From positions 7,186,186-7,250,185 of the forward strand of contig NW_003101682.1 of NCBI RefSeq assembly GCF_000003855.2: a stretch of DNA of 64,000 nucleotides, written 5' to 3'. Below are positions 11,660-22,456 of the stretch, piece after piece; the stretch's first letter is position 1; every line of letters begins with the position of its first letter. The notes beneath the pieces were generated by a model. The model saw nothing but the letters and a program-made list of their open reading frames with translations. It did no database searches and had not been told where the DNA came from. This DNA comes from Blastomyces gilchristii SLH14081. Lineage: Eukaryota > Ascomycota > Eurotiomycetes > Onygenales > Ajellomycetaceae. The position numbers were made by a program, and so were the translations under genes.

Positions 11660-13520
11660 GTTTGTAGTGACATGTGACAAAAAAATAAATAAAATGAAAT
11701 GAAATATGCGCATGACTAAACAATTTCATGGGGAGAATGGCGTCCTGTAATGGTTTGAATTGTTTGATACCTTATGTTTTGATACTACTGTTGCACGGCT
11801 TTTTCCATAATATACTATCCAGGTTGAACGATTTCGTGGGGATTAATGCATGAGCATGACCCAAACCCATTCGTCTGGCCTGGTCCCTATATTTTCCCCA
11901 AAAGCTCTCTGCAAACGTAGTTCAATTCTAGAATACAAAAGAATATGTCAAGTTGGAGGATTTGCCAAACCCCCCAGAGATTCAAAGTTTCCTTGCGTAT
12001 TGGGTGCGAACAATCTCCGTTAGACTTCAGAAATTGCCGACTCCATCTTTCTCATGAAATCATGTTCCGTTCCCACTACATCACCCAGCAAGCATAAACC
12101 CTCCAGTCATATCCGTAGCCTTACCTGAGCAACAAGCAATGCCATTCTTTTTGCAGAATCTTGGGCATGGAAACTCAAAATAAAGTTGCCGCTCAGGGTC
12201 GACTATGACTTACCAACTTTTCCCTCATCGCAATTCCCGTATATTCTACCTCTTGCAGACTGTATCGATCGTATCTGCACCAGGGTTTTGACAAAGGATG
12301 ATCTCGGTGCTGTGAACAAATCTATCAGACAAAATGCCTATGCTAACAATGTCGGGGATTCTATTCTATGTGTAGCATGTGCTTGTATACACTGACTGCA
12401 TTGAGCGCAAGTAGAGTAGTTTTAGGGATGAGATATGGGGCGATTGATATGAAATCTGAGTTGAATTATTTCTTAGTAGTATGTGCATTAATGCATGAAA
12501 AGTAGACTTTCAGCTCCACCCATGCCAGCACCACCTGCATGCATTGATGCACAAAACCAACCAACCAACCCCCCCCAAAAAATAGAAAATAAAAAATAAA
12601 AAAGAGGCAATATTCTACCCTACCGACAACACGAGTGCTCAATCTCAAACCCTCCAACATTGCCCATTGCGCTGCATCCCGACTGAGCGGATGAACCATC
12701 CATACATTACGTACCTGATAGAAAACATTGCATATATTGCACACACGTTTCGTCGCAGCACATGCACACGTACCCAATCAAGCAGTGTTCGAATTCCCAA
12801 GTCACGCATGGGTTTTTGGTGGCGAATTCATACGTGCTTTCAGATACATAATAACAGGGTACGCACTTGAAAAATCCTTTTCATGGAGAATCTGAAGGGG
12901 CCGTTATTTTGAGGTCACTATATATTCCAACAGATGTAGTAGGCGAGAAATCCGGGAAACAAATCGCACGCACGTCAGGAAGGGTGACGGGGCAAGATCT
13001 CAGGTTGGTTGTAAACTGATCCGTCAGATTGGCGAGTGGCCAGGGGTGCCGCAGATATCCCATCCCACTGTGAAGGTGCTCGGCGACCTTGTCTTTTGCC
13101 CCCTTTTTCAGCCCAAGCATCACCACGCCGCCTAGTTGTCGCACGAGAAGTCGCGACTGGTGCTTCCTTAGTACTTCGAAATCAATCATTGGGAAGAAAA
13201 TTTATCGTGGAGGTATAGTTTTACATATATAGTGGGTATACTTTATATTTGCGTGTATTATGTATGATAAACAAGTAGACAGTCAGAAGTAGCTCCCCCC
13301 TAAGAGTCGCACACAGAGGCCAGTGGCGGGAAGATTAACCACGGCCTCGAGCAAACCAGAATATGCAAAGCACAAACTAAAGTGTTGGGGGTAAATTTAT
13401 GAAAGACTTCGTATAGGCAAAGAGAGAAACCAGCTGAAAAAGCAGGACGGAATTGGAATGTTATCCGATCACCCCCAGCTGGCTACTATTCATTGCATAA
13501 CCCTTCTTGCTGCACGCCAC
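11660..13520. other. Intergenic DNA, no gene seen
   Basis: Convergent-side spacer after the S4 gene. A short open frame at 12,186-12,395 (69 codons) and others on the minus strand lack family features. Around 12,555-12,605 there is a low-complexity patch: an AACC repeat, a C run, then A-rich text. I see no RNA gene. Confidence 0.4.
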
Positions 13521-14204
13521 TCAAAACTGCAACGAGGTTTTGTTAACTCGCAGAGGCTTGTAATCGACATGATCACCTTTCTTTGCTTCAATCAATTCTG
13601 ATTTTGTGATTCCGCTGATGAAACCTCGCATAGTGGATTGATAGGTGCATATACCCCAGGAGATCATGGATTGGTCATTAGGCATGTAGCTAGAAAACCG
13701 GAGAAATAATCAAATGTTCTCCAAACGCGGGACGAAAACTCAATTCTATACCTGGCTCTGGAAGCATGGGGCCAATCGTGAGTTCAGACGAGGCGCATAG
13801 GTCGATATTCCTCGCAGGAAAGCGGGTGAGTGAGTGTTATATGGATGTTATTGGCACGTCCTCTCCCTGGCCCTTCCGTAGCTTTGATGTCTCAGGTGGC
13901 ACGAAGGCTTTGTAAAGGTGATGGGACTTGTGGCAAACAGGAGGAAGAGAGATATTAATGGCCATTATATCATAGTGGCTGCAGGATAGCCTGCCACTAA
14001 TTTTCTCCCATTGGCGACCTTATACCACTTTTGAAACCCATTTTAGACGTTCCCACCTGCGTATGGGTTAAACCAATTTGAACCTATTTTCCTATCAGCG
14101 GTCTAGAGCTGGCCTGTCCACCGCCTTAATGCGCGCCTTGCAAAAATGACCCTGCGGGTGTTCACGGCGAGGTTGCGGAGACTCATGGAATCGGTGGATG
14201 CCAT
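13521..14204 (-). pseudogene. Possible decayed or unresolved small gene
   Basis: Three coding-like pieces on the minus strand point to one small gene that I cannot assemble. An ATG at 14,204 in a good context opens a 33-codon frame with an Arg-rich, mitochondrial-presequence-like start (MASTDSMSLRNLAVNTRR). A second frame (ATG 13,965 to stop 13,837) contains KAFVPPETSKLRKGQGEDVP and continues in the same phase past its stop to 13,750, where a GTATAG donor could lie. A third frame, after a TTTTCTAG acceptor at 13,690, runs 56 codons to a stop at 13,521. The phases of pieces two and three do not match, and piece two contains a stop. It is either a pseudogene or a gene whose introns I have misplaced. 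Product unknown. Confidence 0.25.
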
Positions 14205-14637
14205 TCTCGCTTACGGAGTGGATCGTCAAGAGAGCTCTGCGAAGATTAAGAGGGAAAGTTGATATAGCTAGATAGTGGGTGGGTGGCTGTAACGCATACG
14301 TAGCAAAGGGTGTGGGCCATACCTTCAAAGAAGAATGAATGCAGGCATCACATATCGCGCATTGTTCATAGCCGTTTCTAGCGCATAAAACTGGAGAAAG
14401 CGAATTTCACGGGAGAAAATTCAATACGCAAAACAAATCATTACGTGAAAGCCCTCCTTTCCTCAGTTTTTGTCTGTCAGCTATATTGTCACCGCAGCCC
14501 CTAATCCTTCGATCTGGCAACAAATAACCGATGGCTATCACATCACGGGCTTGCTAGTGACTGATAGGTAGTTTAACCCTAGAAGAAAAACAGAATGATA
14601 CGGCATCTTATAATCATATCTGCTGTTTCCTTCATCA

Positions 14638-16317
14638 CTATAGATCAGGAAGGGGGAATAAGCCCACAAGCCCCAGCTCTCCGTATGACTGATATTCTAT
14701 AGCATGGGGGCGGAGAAACGGTAACCCAGGCCTGTTTTGTAATATTTTTCGGTATGATGCGTAGTTATTAGCAGCGTCAAGGAGGTCAAAGAAATTTGAC
14801 GGGAATCCTACAAAGTCTTGTGATGTAGCGCCCGTGGCTGGAAAAAGCAGGTTGAATGAAAACCTTTGCGGGTTCGCTTTCTGAAGACCATGGATGATTG
14901 CTGTTGCCGAATAATAATTCCTTTGGTTGTATAGATCCTTTTTAAACCAATGCGTCAACCGCTGTCATATGGCAAGGTCTAAACCAAGGTTTGTATGAGC
15001 ACACGGAGAAAAAACTAACCTGAACACAGCTTTTAAAATAGTCAATCAGGTCCGGATAAGCGAGACAACACTCCTCGGTAACTGTACACAAATTATCCCA
15101 GTTTGCTGTCAATCGGCGGAATATGGAGTCTTCTGTAACGAAGCTTTGTAGACATAGGCCGGTAAAGTCCCGGTCATCCGAGTGTGTAAGACTCCTTGCC
15201 AGAGCGCGAGGAGAAGATGCCTCGAAGAACTCGTCGAGTAAGGGAGATTCAGCCTCAAAGTAGCTATCCCATTTCACATCTGATCCTCGATGGTATATTT
15301 GGTTGAAGCGGACCTCCAATACCACCAGTTTCTTTAACATCCGTATTAGGCCGTTTTGCTGTGTTGTGAACAAGTTTTGTATAGGGATAGTGAGGAATCT
15401 CATAAGTCTGTGCGCCGATAACGGAGAATCGTCAAATTCCAAAATTCTTTTGGCTTTAAGAGTGCATAAAACCGCCTGATGAGCAAAAGGATTGCCCGAG
15501 CGGAGACGCTAAAGGAAGGTTTAGTGTTATAAATATCAAAGCATTGGGGACTCGTACGGACCTTTTCCACCTCGACGTATTTATATGCTTGGTCAGGGAA
15601 TTCGTTGAAATGGGCCATGAGGTAGCTAGAGAGCTGAGAATGTTGCATGAGGAACCATTCCACCGATGGCGTGGGGTATCCAAGTGAGTAGTGGGCCCAG
15701 TCTTCGAACCGAACTGCCTTAAACTGCAAGTAGCTCTCGTCGTTAATGTCTCTCGCAACGGCTTCATAGCAGATCTCGTTCGGGGTGGACGTGGGAAACC
15801 AACTCCAAGGCCTGGCTTCGTTATCCTTAGAACGACATAGGCTCAGCAGCTTTTCGACTCTATCGTAATGAGTAAGCTCCGTTACCACTGTGCCATCATT
15901 GGGAGATAGCAAGGAGTTGAGAAATGCAGTCACCGTGTTCGCGTCTCGACTCCGAAGTATGGACCTTGGGAGGTTGTCGTCGTGATACAAACGGAACTGC
16001 ACAAGTCGTTTGATGGATTCAACCGCAAATGCTCGCAGGATAAAGCTGGCTTCATCTTCCCACCATCGCCATTGGACATCAAAACGGGGCGGCTTTAGGT
16101 CGACCTTGAAAGGAGGCACGGAAATCGGTACTGGTCTGGAAACGGTGGTAAGAGGGTTATCGTGAGTTGTAGGGGGTGTTTCCAATATATATCCAGCCGG
16201 CTTCATGATCTCAGCGGGGTAGGCTTGAGCAGAGTCATATTCGGCCGGCGCGTCAAAGAGTTGGGCGGTTTGCCAAAGGAGGAAGGGCCTGCCATTCCCT
16301 TCTGGGAGCTGAGCCAT
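14638..16317 (-). CDS. Divergent RasGEF-domain protein
   Basis: Probable guanine-nucleotide exchange factor for a Ras-type GTPase. Exons on the minus strand: 16,317-15,562, 15,508-15,020 and 14,961-14,638, giving 522 residues. The N-terminal 250 residues match nothing I know. The C-terminal part (about 345-522) follows the RasGEF catalytic pattern: SPRALARSLTHSDDRDFTGL, then DLYNQRNYYSATAIIHGLQ (the helical-hairpin region), then NNYASYRKILQNRPGLPFL near the end. No REM domain is obvious, and many usually conserved positions differ, so exchange activity is an inference. Intron 1 is only 53 nt with an unusual GTCCGT donor, and its retention leaves the frame open until after the next exon has begun. 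Intron 2 is 58 nt with a canonical GTTAGT donor. Confidence 0.75.
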
Positions 16318-18017
16318 GTCCCCAGGTTCCGTCTAGCGGCAAGTATATACAGGCATTCACTAGTAGAGATTATACGAAGCAGAAGGAGAGTCATTCAGAA
16401 CAGGGGGATCATAATTGTTCTCAAGTCCAAAATCGAAGGAGAGTGGTGAAAAACTGAAAGAGGGTCAAAAAGATGCGACTACAGGGGATGATGATTAGCA
16501 GGATGAGGTGTGATCAGCTGGAAAAGCCCGAGGGGGGCGAGGATGAAGAGTGTAAAAGCCGATTTGCCTTGGCGGTCTCCGATGCTGGAATCAAGCGTAA
16601 CATGAAGGGTTACTTTGAAAGCCCTCACTCTCCATTCTTCTTCACCGTAAGAAGGCCGGCTTGGCTGGTTAACTATGGGGGGCTTTGACAACTCTTGCCA
16701 TTTTCGAGATGGGCTCATGGCCAAATAATGGGGGCGTGGGTGGCGTTCCCCAAATACCGCTTGGGTATGCTGTCCCACTCAGGCGGATTCCGAGTTCTAG
16801 GTTTGTGGGTTGATCCTTATAAAAGAAACGTGAAACAGGAGAGACAATCAATGCCAACCATGTAATAATACTCCAATTTGACACCCTTTAGCTTGAACCT
16901 GCCCCTCCCCCTGTGTGCAGTGCTTCCGGGGTTGCAGTCCAGTCCACAGTTGGCTCGATCTTAGCGAGTTGACCTCCAGCAGGTCGGCAAACGCTGGCAC
17001 TCATTGTTTGCCAATCACAACGCAGGTTGTCAGAGAAGCAACCGCAGTGACTGGATACGATAAAAAGTGCCCCTTCAAGCGCTCTGTCAAAAATGGCCGG
17101 TATGGTATGGATTACATCGTGCCACGGGAACGCACGCTTCACCCACGCTGGGGCTCTGATACAAGCTTCACCTTTCCTTAAGAAGAACGGAATCTGCTAG
17201 TGGCGGACCCATCAAATCAGCCCGAATTCCAGAACAAGCGTATTTTTAGGAAACCGAGCGAGGAAATCTCCGGGGTCAGATTGAACCCTTCCAGTTGGTA
17301 TTCTTACCTTAAGACAAATAATAATAATGGGTGCTTTGTATGTTTGTGCTTCGGCAGAAACCAACTGCTGAACGGCGATTAGCCGTCTAATATATCGCGT
17401 GCGTGCAAAGATCCACAGCGACATCATCGTAATAATAATGGAGTGGTTTTGGGTGGTTGATTATATTACATCCCTAGTGCCCAGGATTGGACTCCAGACC
17501 CAGCCATTATTATTAAGGGGCGCGCGAGGAGCCACTGGACCAAGCGATGGTTGTTATCTGCTTGCCCCTTGATGGCAACGAGGAGTTATGGAGGTGCTAA
17601 CTGCTTTGGCAGCGTTGCCAGGATCGGATCGCCATTATTATTATATTCCCAAAGGCCACGACTGAAGGCGCCGTACGGAGTAGACCTTCGGGTGTAATTC
17701 CGGCGGGGGCTGGCTGGCTGTCTTGAGTTGTTCTTTACTCGCAATTATTCGTCAATTACTGCGTACAGACAGATTGCATCATGTTGAGGAAAGCTCCATA
17801 GCTTATTAGTCATCCTCGGCCAATCTGCACTTTTTTAAACGGACCGCAACTTTCTTTTTAAAAAACAGCCACAATTCGCTGAATGCCGCTACTAGCAACC
17901 ACCCCGCTGGTAGGTACTCCGCACATGTGCGCTTACGGCGGGGTACGTACTTGTTCGGACTACATGACTCGAGACCTTTAGAGTCGTGGCCTGACGCTCG
18001 GCCCGCCTGAGGAAGCG
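16318..18017. other. Intergenic DNA with dispersed AAT-type motifs
   Basis: Upstream side of the RasGEF gene. Overlapping frames at 16,888-17,181 on both strands have no family features. The notable content is the symmetric set of AAT-repeat motifs listed separately, and a TACGGAGTA palindrome-like motif at 17,674. Confidence 0.4.
17317..17644. repeat. Four TAATAATAATGG motifs, two in each orientation
   Basis: AATAATAATAATGG at 17,317 and TAATAATAATGG at 17,430 on the + strand; CCATTATTATTA at 17,504 and CCATTATTATTAT at 17,632 in the opposite orientation. All four share the boundary triplet run plus GG. The arrangement is inverted about 17,470. It could be edges of small decayed elements or a chance microsatellite cluster. 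Confidence 0.5.
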
Positions 18018-18446
18018 CTATTTGATATCAAACTCAAACAGGAACCACTCTCGAGAGCCCTTATATACTGTGTGAAGGCAGCTGAGCCAACCGCGGAAGG
18101 ATGAGATATCATAAGAAATGAAATGGCTGTATGCTAGAGATTCATTACGGGGCGAAGGCACAAAAAGCACCTCCATGTGTAGCGGATCATTGGGTTCCAG
18201 AGACGGCCTTGGAAGCATAACTGGCTCAACGGACCTCACGCTACAATATCCTTGCAAATACTCCGCTTCTGTCAGCCTGGGGGAAACCTGGGTAAAGATG
18301 CCAGCAGAAATTTGTAGCCTTGCTGATCGAGCTGTACTCTTCTGCATCCGCCTCTGATTCTTCTCGCAACCCACCACAGGAGAAGATTTTGGGGGGGATT
18401 TCTGCATTGCAGTTCCAAGTATAGTGCATGTTACCAGTGTCTGCAT
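18018..18446 (-). CDS. Hypothetical open frame, 142 codons
   Basis: Open from 18,446 to a stop at 18,018. The start codon may be further upstream, since the annotated Met follows splice-like text. The sequence is mixed in composition (for example SVEPVMLPRPSLEPNDPLHM), not low complexity, but I recognise no domain, and neighbouring frames on the + strand are of similar length. It may be a last exon of an unknown gene or a chance frame. No function is proposed. Confidence 0.25.
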   Translation of the reverse strand: MQTLVTCTILGTAMQKSPPKSSPVVGCEKNQRRMQKSTARSARLQISAGIFTQVSPRLTEAEYLQGYCSVRSVEPVMLPRPSLEPNDPLHMEVLFVPSPRNESLAYSHFISYDISSFRGWLSCLHTVYKGSREWFLFEFDIK

Positions 18447-21400
18447 CCCAATTGTTTTTATTTAGTGGCTCCTGCAGATCGACACTTCTCTACATCGATT
18501 GCCCAGGATGGAGCCTTTTTTTGTCCAGCCCAATTCGATACCGTACTGGGGCGGGCTTTGTAGAGCACTACGTCAGTCTCGCTCGAGAACCCCTCCCAAT
18601 TTCCGCGCACTAGGGATGTGTTTGGTTCGGTTCATCTTCGAGAGGAATGTTTCGAGGTTCACTGGTTTGGGAACAGCTTGGTGTTCCTGCTTCTCAGCCT
18701 AGTCTCTCGTTTGCTTAAGAAGTTATCTGTCGCCAAAATCCCAGAAAACATACCAAGAATTCCTTGTTATTTGCCACCTCAAGCAACGCATCAGACCCCA
18801 AAAAACAGCATCCGTACGTTTGGAGTAATTCTCAAAGAAGCTTCCCGGCAATTCTCTTAGAGTACGTATCATCATGAATTTGAGCCCACTACATTAGCAT
18901 GCTGTGTACGCCAGTCAGATACTGCCACCGCTTAAGTAGCGGAAAGATTGGAATGGAAACAGTGGATGGCCTGACTGCTGCTTTTTGAGTTCTCCAGGAA
19001 AGCGGGTATACACAGCATCTCTCTCCGCACGGTTAAACAAGGCTGTTCAGCTTCCTGAGGAGGAACTGAGGGGCATGTAATGAGCAGAGCTCGCTTCGCT
19101 TAAGGTGCAACGGTTTCCGTTAAATCCAACCTCTTAAATTCAGAGTTTCAACCTGCCACGAGAAGCCAAGGGGCCAATTGATACCCACTCCGCTGCTGCA
19201 TATTTCCATCCCCAGTCGGTATCGCAAAGCCACTCACTCTGGTCACACTACAGAATAATAGTTACAAATTGATTTACGCATGGCTTTAGGGTTTCCATAC
19301 TGAACCTGCGTTGTCTCTCTCCACCTGTTAAGCGGATCCACAATGCGGGATATTACCATGGTAAAGGGTCGGGTGCTAACCCCTAGCTTGGGACGGGCGC
19401 ATGCTTGGAGCGTGGGCCGTTGTTTCGTGGAATCGCGGGCGCTGTCCGCGTTCGCTAGCCCGAGGCTCTTAACACTCTAGCTTACCGAAACCACGCCGCC
19501 TGCTGGCCCTTGTTCCACGTCATGCCAATAGCTCTAGGTTTTGAACTAAGCTGCGTCTGTTGAATGTGGGCGGTCAAGAGCAATGATTCCGCCAAAACTG
19601 CTCAGGGAGTCCAGTGGCACTTTGCGTGAGAACAAAAAATTCAATCTTTCATTTTTATCTTTCGTAAATAAATCGTGCCTAATAATGTCATTCCCCAAAT
19701 GAAGAGCTAAGCTTACCAAAGCCGACACAGGAACAAAAGACCTAAAATATCCTCGTTAAGCTCGCTGGACAAGCTATTGGAAGGTGCTCATTACGCTCCC
19801 ACAGCGGTTGCCTGTTTCTAACGAAATTTTTTTCAATGATTTACGTTCGCAGTCCGAAATTGGCTGGTAGCGATGCCCCCCGTCTCAGTCCGTAAAGCCA
19901 TGCTGTTCTCTGCTTATTTGCTCAAAACAATACAGCAATCGGCAATTAGGTTAACTAGACCGGAGTGGAAATGCATGAGCAGCCCCATATCCTACAAATG
20001 ATATACGGAGCTCAATCGCTGTTTGGAGACGCTATACCCGATTACTTATTATTCGGGCCTTAACAAACCCGAAAGAAAAACAAAAAAGACGGCAATTAAG
20101 CAGTTGCTGAATCGGACTATTCATTTGCCCAAGGTGACAATGGATACAACTATAGCCTCATACGGACACAGCGGACTTTTCTTGGGTTAGAGCTTGTAGC
20201 TTCAACCACTCCCTCCATTTACGAGTGATTGGCAAGGTATGATGCAGGCTTGAGTTACATGATAACCAGACGTTTGTAAGTACTGTACCTCGTTTCTGGC
20301 AAGCCCAGAGTGCTTGTCAAACTGAGATCAGCTTTAGGTGAAGCTACGCCAGTCTAGTATTGATGCAATCTGTCACTACCCACCTATCCGCCAAATGTGT
20401 GGACCAAAGCTGACGTTTAAGCAAAGGAAATGGTCTAGTCATTTACATTTCTCTCTGCAAGGCTAAGTAACAACTGACAGGACCTCAAGCTCCTTCTCGA
20501 GACCAACCTCCATGCTTATGGCTTTATTGGCTCATTTGGTGAGAGGGAATGACAATGCCCTTCCTGGACTGCCTTGGAGACGAGGTGCATACATGATGAA
20601 GTACGTGTCGACACCTGAAGCAAAGTGAATGCACACAATTTTGCTCGGGGATTGTTTACCGCTTCGAGCTCATCGTGCATAAAAAAGCGGGATTTTCAGA
20701 CCGCCCGGTTTACACGCGCTCCCGTCCCCCACACCTTCAGCGGACAATATTTGGGACATCTCGCCCTTTTCTCCACATCCTTCTTATTCTTCTTCTTCTT
20801 TTCCCTTGGGGTGAGGGGCTGATCTGCCCATACACCCGCTGGGCTTAGTCACCAGTAGAATGAGGAGTCCAGCGAGAAACGACAGTGAGACGACAGCGAG
20901 GTAGTAGGCTAGCGGAATTGTAGTTAAAAGAAGGTACAGTACATACAACATTTAAGATAGAGAACTAGTTGATGTGTAACTTTCGACGACCTATCCCATG
21001 CTCGTCAAGTAATAATCGCCGGCTATTAACTAGGCCTCCGGGAATACGCTGTAAAAATGGCTGGTTGAAGACCCACTCGTATTATTGAGAAATACGTTCG
21101 GCAGCGGCGCCTAACAACGCCATGAACGCACACTTGGTTAAAGTTCATGTCGTAAACTCTCACAGTCGTCTTTTCACTAGCCGTTCTGGCCTTGTAGCCT
21201 TCGACCTGTGTTGTTGCTAACCCCGAATCTATTACACCCAAACTAAAAGCCAGGGCTAGGAAAAAAAAAAGAAATCCAATTATAAAGAACAAAATAGAGG
21301 GTATATTTGAGTAACACTTAGACAGGCATCTGGATGAAGAAATCGAGAAACTTGTTCACAAAGTATATCAAATGGGGTTGGAAGCTAGCGCATTGTACGG

Positions 21401-21514
21401 TACATACATGTACCTAGAAGGAAATGAGAATTTCAAGAACAAGTAGTCTCGCCAAAGAGATGTTGTCTGGAATGGCTAGCAAGTTTGGCCGACCATGACT
21501 CTCGAATACCCCAC
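18447..21514. other. Gene-poor intergenic DNA, nothing recognised
   Basis: About 3 kb of GC-balanced DNA with only short overlapping frames on both strands. I see no splice-linked exons, tRNA or clear repeat. The right end (from about 21,300) is the likely 3' UTR of the membrane protein gene. Confidence 0.4.
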
Positions 21515-22052
21515 TCACTGGGACTTCTTTGTGCCAGAGGGTGATTTAGCATACCCAAAGGCACCAAGGAGGTATGCGATGCGATTCACAAAGAGAATTC
21601 CGGTAGCTCCAATATTTCCCCACGTCAGATCATTCCACTCCATCACGTTGATTAGGTCGTGGAATCCGATACACCAATAGGTGGCATAGAGGTGTCCCAC
21701 GTCTGCGATTGCCAATGCAATGATGTAGTTTCTGACCACTTTTGGCTCCGACGTTGAGTACAAAACAGCGACACCCGCCATCATCAGCAGCAGATACAAA
21801 TTGCCAAGCTGGTAAGAGATAGCCTGGGTGCTTAATGGCAATTCTGCGGGCGTAAAGGCGTTGGGGGTCTGGCCAGCGACGAATTTGTTGGTGTTACCAA
21901 TTGCGACACAGAAGCCAGCAATCCTATGAGAAGCCAGTGTTAGTTCATTTCCCAACATTCAGTGGTATATAAAAATAAAAATTTAGATACAGCGAAATTG
22001 GCTCCAAAACCGCGAAGAGAATGTGAGGCCATAGTGGGAGGATTGTGGTCAT
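21515..22052 (-). CDS. Small membrane protein, DUF7704-type
   Basis: Exons on the minus strand: 22,052-21,991 and 21,923-21,515, joined over a 67-nt GT-AG intron to give 156 residues. The start MTTILPLWPHILFAVLEPISL is typical of this fungal family, with a Pro-Ser in the first helix. Four hydrophobic helices are visible: residues about 5-25, 56-76, 84-104 and 125-143. Between them are short loops with charged residues (SEPKVVRNY) and a conserved-looking GxxDLINVMEWND loop. The C-terminus is polar (SPSGTKKSQ) and probably cytosolic. The function of the family is unknown; no catalytic motif is visible. Divergent from the Myb gene, with 360 bp between the start codons. Confidence 0.8.
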
Positions 22053-22412
22053 TCTGAATGTTCACCGTAGCTTGGACGGAGATCCACGGTAATTTCGAGA
22101 TCTAGAGGAACTCTCAACTTATAAGGGTGTTTTTATCCACAAGCCGGTCCGTCTGGTCAATGAGACGATATCGAATCTTAATCGTTGTCAAAATTAACTT
22201 GACTGTTTGCAAAGCCGGCAGTTTCAAGGAATATGGTGACTAAGCGACTGTGAGAGAACACGTGATCGGGTGCTTATCCAGGTTTCCAAAATTCCCATGT
22301 GGAGAGTTTACTTCCTTTATGACCAGCGAGGTTCCTTAGTATATGATTAACGTCGGCAGCTGTGAACAAATGGCTACACAGTCAATGGCTTTGGGTCTTG
22401 CTGGTCGAGACG
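22053..22412. promoter_or_regulatory. Shared divergent promoter region
   Basis: The 360 bp between the membrane protein gene (-) and the Myb gene (+) must hold both promoters. The last 43 bp before the Myb ATG contain an upstream ATG at 22,370 whose short frame overlaps the main start. Confidence 0.5.
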
Positions 22413-22456
22413 ATGGACCCGCTTATGGGAATGTATACGATCCCCACGGCCGATGA
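22370..22456 (+). other. Upstream ORF overlapping the Myb gene start
   Basis: ATG at 22,370, 28 codons, stop at 22,454-22,456. It overlaps the main ATG (22,413) in another frame and has a second in-frame ATG. The peptide begins MATQSMALGLAGRDDGPAYG, which looks like coding sequence. It could act as an inhibitory uORF, or be the true N-terminus if the gene has an unrecognised short intron or the assembly has a frameshift here. Confidence 0.5.
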
